From positions 1 through 36,864 of the forward strand of contig DXAT01000012.1 in NCBI GenBank assembly GCA_019116965.1: DNA of 36,864 nt, in the 5' to 3' direction. The translations under genes and the position numbers were made by a program. Positions 33,780 to 36,864 of this stretch are shown here, piece by piece (the first letter of the stretch is position 1; each line of letters begins with the position of its first letter). Below the pieces are notes generated by a model, which saw only the letters and a list, made by a program, of their open reading frames with translations, searched no databases and was not told the origin of the DNA. This DNA comes from Candidatus Coprenecus pullistercoris. GTDB taxonomy: Bacteria > Bacteroidota > Bacteroidia > Bacteroidales > UBA932.

Positions 33780-35642
33780 ATGTCTCTTCTGGAAACCATC
33801 AACGGCCCCGAAGACATTCGGGGCCTGTCTGTCAAACAGCTTGAGACCCTTTGCAGCGAGATCAGGCGCTACATGATCGAATGCTGCGCCAAGAATCCCG
33901 GACATCTCGGGGCCAGTCTCGGCGCTGTCGAGCTTGCCGTAGCCCTGCACTATGTATTCGACACCCCGACCGATAAAATCGTATGGGATGTAGGACACCA
34001 GGCCTACGCCCACAAAATCATAACCGGCCGCCGGGAGCAGTTCCGCACCAACCGCACCTACAAGGGCATAAGCGGATTCCCCAAGATGTCCGAAAGCGTC
34101 TACGACACATTCGGCACCGGTCATTCCTCCACTTCCGTATCAGCCGCCCTCGGCATGGCCGTTGCGGCCAAGCTCGCCGGCTCGGACGAGAAAGTGGTGG
34201 CCGTCATCGGAGACGGCGCCCTCACCGGAGGCATGGCCCTCGAAGGTCTCAACAACGCCGGTTCTATGAAAACCGACATCCTGGTCATACTCAACGACAA
34301 CCACATCTCCATAGACCAGGGCATGGGCGCCCTGCACAATTATCTGCTCAAGATCTCCACTTCCGAGACCTACAACCGGATCAAGAACCACATCTGGGAG
34401 ACCATCGGCTCCTCCCGTCTGCGCCGCGGAGTACAGAAATTCATGTTCAGTACCAAGATGGCGATACTCAAGAGCGGCTCGCTGTTCGAATCCCTCGGAT
34501 TCCGTTACTTCGGGGCCATAGACGGCAACGACATCGGACAGCTGACCACCACCCTGGCCTCCCTGCGCAACATCAGGGGCCCTAAACTGCTGCATGTGAT
34601 CACCAAGAAAGGAAAGGGATACAAACCGGCGGAACAGGACCAGACCGTATGGCACGCCCCCGGCACATTCGACCCGGAGACAGGAGTGCGGAGCATCCCC
34701 GCAGCAGGCGGTCCCGCACGCTATCAGGATGTATTCGGCGAGACTCTTCTCGAACTCGCCAAGGCAGACAGGAACATAGTCGCCGTCACTCCGGCCATGG
34801 CATCCGGCTGCGGCATGAACATCATGATGAGGGAGATTCCCGAAAGGACATTCGATGTAGGTATCGCAGAACAGCATGCCGTGACATTCTCCGCAGGACT
34901 TGCCGCTGCAGGACGCCTCCCTTTCTGCAACATCTACTCATCCTTCATGCAGAGAGCATACGACAATGTCATACACGATGTCGCCCTGCAGGGACTGAAA
35001 GTGGTACTGTGCCTCGACAGAGCCGGACTGGTCGGAGAGGACGGAGCCACCCATCACGGAGTCTTCGACATGGCCGCCTTCAGGGCAATCCCGAATCTGG
35101 TCATCGCCTCCCCGCTCAACGAGCTGGAGCTGCGCAATCTCATGTACACCGCTACCCTCCCGGATATAGACGGCCCTATTATTATAAGGTATCCCCGCGG
35201 AGCGGGAGAAGGCACGCCATGGAGAGGTGTCGGATTTAAGCCTGTCCCTGTCGGCAAAGGCAGGCTGCTCCATGACGGAAAGGATGTGGCCCTGCTCACT
35301 ATAGGGCCTATAGGCAACAGGGGCGCCGAGGCCGTCCGCAAGGCCGCCGAGGAACGGGGCACACAGGTACTCCACTACGACATGCGCTTCCTCAAGCCGT
35401 TAGACGAGGAAATCATGAAGGATGTCTGCTCGAAAGTACGCAGAATCATAACCGTAGAGGACGCCTCCGTTACCGGCGGACTGCATGACGCAGTCTGCTC
35501 ATTTGTATCGGAGCACGCACCCGGCATCACGGTCAGGGGCCTCGGCGTACCCGACCGATTCATCGAACAGGGCTCTGTAAAGCAGCTTACGCATGAATGC
35601 GGCTTCAGCACGGATGACATCTTCAATGCGATAGTTGAATAA
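33780..35642 (+). CDS. dxs: 1-deoxy-D-xylulose-5-phosphate synthase
   Basis: The 620-residue enzyme has the N-terminal HLGASLGAVELAVALH, DVGHQAYAHKI (70-80), the thiamine-diphosphate motif GDGALTGG (144-151) through ND (172-173), EQHAVTF with Glu364, and DRAGLVGEDGATHHG (413-427). It condenses pyruvate with glyceraldehyde-3-phosphate, the first step of the MEP isoprenoid pathway. The start is 5 nt after purA. It lacks a nearby ispH or xseB partner. Confidence 0.96.
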   Translation: MSLLETINGPEDIRGLSVKQLETLCSEIRRYMIECCAKNPGHLGASLGAVELAVALHYVFDTPTDKIVWDVGHQAYAHKIITGRREQFRTNRTYKGISGFPKMSESVYDTFGTGHSSTSVSAALGMAVAAKLAGSDEKVVAVIGDGALTGGMALEGLNNAGSMKTDILVILNDNHISIDQGMGALHNYLLKISTSETYNRIKNHIWETIGSSRLRRGVQKFMFSTKMAILKSGSLFESLGFRYFGAIDGNDIGQLTTTLASLRNIRGPKLLHVITKKGKGYKPAEQDQTVWHAPGTFDPETGVRSIPAAGGPARYQDVFGETLLELAKADRNIVAVTPAMASGCGMNIMMREIPERTFDVGIAEQHAVTFSAGLAAAGRLPFCNIYSSFMQRAYDNVIHDVALQGLKVVLCLDRAGLVGEDGATHHGVFDMAAFRAIPNLVIASPLNELELRNLMYTATLPDIDGPIIIRYPRGAGEGTPWRGVGFKPVPVGKGRLLHDGKDVALLTIGPIGNRGAEAVRKAAEERGTQVLHYDMRFLKPLDEEIMKDVCSKVRRIITVEDASVTGGLHDAVCSFVSEHAPGITVRGLGVPDRFIEQGSVKQLTHECGFSTDDIFNAIVE

Positions 35643-35656
35643 TTTTGATAAAATCT

Positions 35657-35687
35657 TTTGCATTTATTCAGAAAAAATATATCTTTG
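35657..35687 (+). promoter_or_regulatory. Promoter of the tRNA-tuf cluster
   Basis: TTTG (35657-35660), a 19-bp spacer and TATCTTTG (35680-35687) fit the consensus and end 19 nt before the first tRNA. No comparable promoter is evident before tuf, so the tRNAs and tuf probably share this transcript. Confidence 0.65.
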
Positions 35688-35706
35688 CAGTCCCAAAAGA
35701 AGAGCT

Positions 35707-35780
35707 GCCGATATAGCTCAGTTGGCCAGAGCAGCTGATTTGTAATCAGCGGGTCGTGGGTTCGAATCCCTCTATCGGCT
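35707..35780 (+). tRNA. tRNA-Thr (anticodon TGT)
   Basis: A full cloverleaf is visible: acceptor GCCGATA paired with TATCGGC, anticodon stem GCTGA/TCAGC with loop TTTGTAA (anticodon TGT, reading ACA), and a T-loop TTCGAAT. The discriminator base is T and the CCA end is not encoded. Confidence 0.96.
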
Positions 35781-35814
35781 CAAGTACTTTGAAATAAAGA
35801 TTTTACAACTATAC

Positions 35815-35897
35815 GGGGAGATACCAAAGTGGCCAACTGGGGCAGACTGTAAATCTGCTGGCGCACGCCTTCGGAGGTTCGAATCCTTCTCTCCCCA
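35815..35897 (+). tRNA. tRNA-Tyr (anticodon GTA)
   Basis: Acceptor GGGGAGA pairs with TCTCCCC. The anticodon stem is GCAGA/TCTGC with loop CTGTAAA (anticodon GTA), and a long variable arm of the type expected for tRNA-Tyr is present. The CCA end is not encoded. Confidence 0.96.
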
Positions 35898-36034
35898 CAC
35901 ATATATGAAGAGGCATACTCAGAAGATGCCCTGAATGAACGGGAGGTTTTTCGTTTTGAAGGGATAGATTCAAGAAATGCGACGATGCGAGCGACGAGCA
36001 GTGACGCAGAAGATGCCCCTTCAAAACGAAAAAG
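35898..36034. other. 137-bp spacer with a perfect 17-bp inverted repeat
   Basis: The spacer between tRNA-Tyr and tRNA-Gly is unusually long for this cluster (the other two gaps are 34 and 7 nt). Arms at 35947-35963 (TTTTTCGTTTTGAAGGG) and 36017-36033 pair perfectly around a 53-nt loop. A 12-bp direct repeat (CAGAAGATGCCC) occurs at 35920-35931 and 36007-36018, and GGCAT/ATGCC forms a smaller hairpin at about 35912-35930. There is no open frame and no T-run after the right arm, so it does not look like a terminator. It may be a processing structure or a remnant of a small repeat element. Confidence 0.8.
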
Positions 36035-36107
36035 GCGGAAGTAGCTCAGTTGGTAGAGCATCAGCCTTCCAAGCTGAGGGTCGCGGGTTCGAACCTCGTC
36101 TTCCGCT
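36035..36107 (+). tRNA. tRNA-Gly (anticodon TCC)
   Basis: Acceptor GCGGAAG pairs with CTTCCGC. Anticodon stem TCAGC/GCTGA has loop CTTCCAA (anticodon TCC, reading GGA). T-loop TTCGAAC. CCA not encoded. Confidence 0.96.
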
Positions 36108-36114
36108 CTAAAAA

Positions 36115-36186
36115 GCCAGTGTAGCTCAGGGGTAGAGCGCTTCCTTGGTAAGGAAGAGGTCATGAGTTCAAATCTCATCACCGGCT
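36115..36186 (+). tRNA. tRNA-Thr (anticodon GGT)
   Basis: Anticodon stem CTTCC/GGAAG carries loop TTGGTAA (anticodon GGT, reading ACC). Acceptor GCCAGTG faces CACCGGC, leaving an A-C mismatch at positions 4 and 69. T-stem ATGAG/CTCAT is intact with loop TTCAAAT. CCA not encoded. Confidence 0.93.
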
Positions 36187-36220
36187 CAATTTATTATTAC
36201 ATTAAATTAAATCTCACATT

Positions 36221-36864
36221 ATGGCAAAAGAAACTTTCAAAAGAGACAAGCCGCATGTTAACATAGGTACTATCGGCCATGTTGACCACGGTAAAACCAC
36301 TCTTACCGCAGCCATCACCAAGGTATTGGCTGAAAAAGGACTTTCTGAGGTCCGCTCTTTCGACTCCATTGACAATGCTCCTGAGGAAAAGGAACGCGGT
36401 ATCACCATCAACACCGCGCATATTGAGTATCAGACCGAGACCCGTCACTACGCGCATGTAGACTGCCCGGGCCACGCCGACTATGTGAAGAACATGGTTA
36501 CGGGTGCCGCTCAGATGGACGGTGCCATCCTCGTAGTTGCCGCTACCGACGGTCCTATGCCCTAGACCCGTGAGCACATCCTGCTCGCCCGTCAGGTGAA
36601 TGTGCCCAGAATCGTTGTCTTCCTTAACAAAGTCGACATTGTTGACGATCCCGAGATGATCGAGCTCGTTGAGATGGAGGTTCGTGAGCTTCTGAGCTTC
36701 TACGGCTTCGACGGTGACAACGCTCCTGTTATCGCAGGTTCCGCCCTCGGCGCCCTCAACGGCGAACCCAAATGGGTTGAGAAGGTTATGGAGCTAATGA
36801 ACGCAGTTGACGAATACATCCCCCTGCCTGTTCGTGACAACGAGAAACCTTTCCTGATGCCTAT
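36221..36864 (+). CDS. tuf: Elongation factor Tu, cut by window edge and interrupted by an in-frame TAG
   Basis: The frame begins [20 protein letters not shown] and carries G1 GHVDHGKT, the effector [13 protein letters not shown]3 DCPGH and G4 NKVD. EF-Tu delivers aminoacyl-tRNA to the ribosome. At 36563-36565 a TAG replaces the Gln codon of the conserved DGPMPQTREHI (codon 115). The downstream codons resume at once with [24 protein letters not shown] and stay open for 99 codons to the window end. Codon use is of highly expressed type on both sides. Read strictly, only a 114-residue fragment would be made. It follows the tRNA cluster, as in other Bacteroidetes. A single-base error (CAG to TAG) is the simplest reading. 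Confidence 0.92.
36563..36565 (+). other. In-frame amber codon in tuf
   Basis: TAG stands where EF-Tu family proteins have Gln (CAG), with perfect family sequence on both sides. One C-to-T transition explains it. Other genes here end in TAG (exbB, tonB, purA, lysS and an MFS gene), so TAG is a working stop codon. Confidence 0.9.

Noticed and set aside
35947-36033. The 17-bp inverted repeat as an intrinsic terminator
   Set aside because: The loop is 53 nt and no T-run follows the right arm; transcription must also continue to tRNA-Gly and tuf.
35780-36181. A 133-codon minus-strand open frame across the tRNA genes
   Set aside because: It is a translation of antisense tRNA sequence (RTRDPQLGRLMLYQLSY type), a well-known annotation artefact.
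36221-36864. Genome-wide reassignment of TAG to Gln
   Set aside because: exbB, tonB, purA, lysS and an MFS gene end at TAG at family-typical C-termini, so TAG acts as a stop here.

Overview
The window looks like core chromosome of a Bacteroidales bacterium of fairly high GC, possibly Rikenellaceae/Alistipes-like; the genus is only a guess. The evidence for the phylum-level call is consistent. Promoters fit the Bacteroidetes TTTG / TAnnTTTG pattern. There are lipoproteins with BACON-like and YD-type repeats, a type B ribosomal protein L31, the MoxR-DUF58-Bat aerotolerance cluster, four tRNA genes without encoded CCA, and the order tRNA-Thr, tRNA-Tyr, tRNA-Gly, tRNA-Thr, tuf, which I recall from Bacteroides genomes.

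Left edge (1-2061): the first 185 bases encode, on the minus strand, the N-terminus of a Bacteroidetes-type tyrosine recombinase, so an integrative element probably extends to the left. A gap of about 300 bp follows, then a BACON-like lipoprotein gene with a good terminator, then rpmE, whose promoter carries a 23-bp palindrome.

2140-13646 is one tight minus-strand array of ten genes: moxR, DUF58, a BatX-like gene, batA, a batB-batC fusion, batD, batE, glmM, a NamZ-like (DUF1343) gene and a YD-repeat lipoprotein gene. The aerotolerance/envelope module therefore appears to be co-transcribed with amino-sugar and wall-related genes.

13717-31871 holds several housekeeping operons. They are truA-exbB-exbD-tonB (rRNA/tRNA modification plus TonB energisation), a lone MacB-like permease, rluB-era (ribosome maturation), parC-aroK, the convergent lysS-trmH-aroE, recJ-ltaE, and two tandem paralogous MFS transporters. 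31979-35642 is ssb-purA-dxs.

35707-36864 is a tRNA cluster leading into tuf. The tuf reading frame has an in-frame TAG at codon 115, where EF-Tu normally has Gln. It stays open and conserved on both sides to the window edge. This is the most striking anomaly and may be either a sequencing error or a real nonsense mutation. The spacer between tRNA-Tyr and tRNA-Gly carries a perfect 17-bp inverted repeat.

I see no CRISPR array, rRNA gene, insertion sequence or clear defence system. Most of the window is ordinary, and the findings below are mostly architectural.
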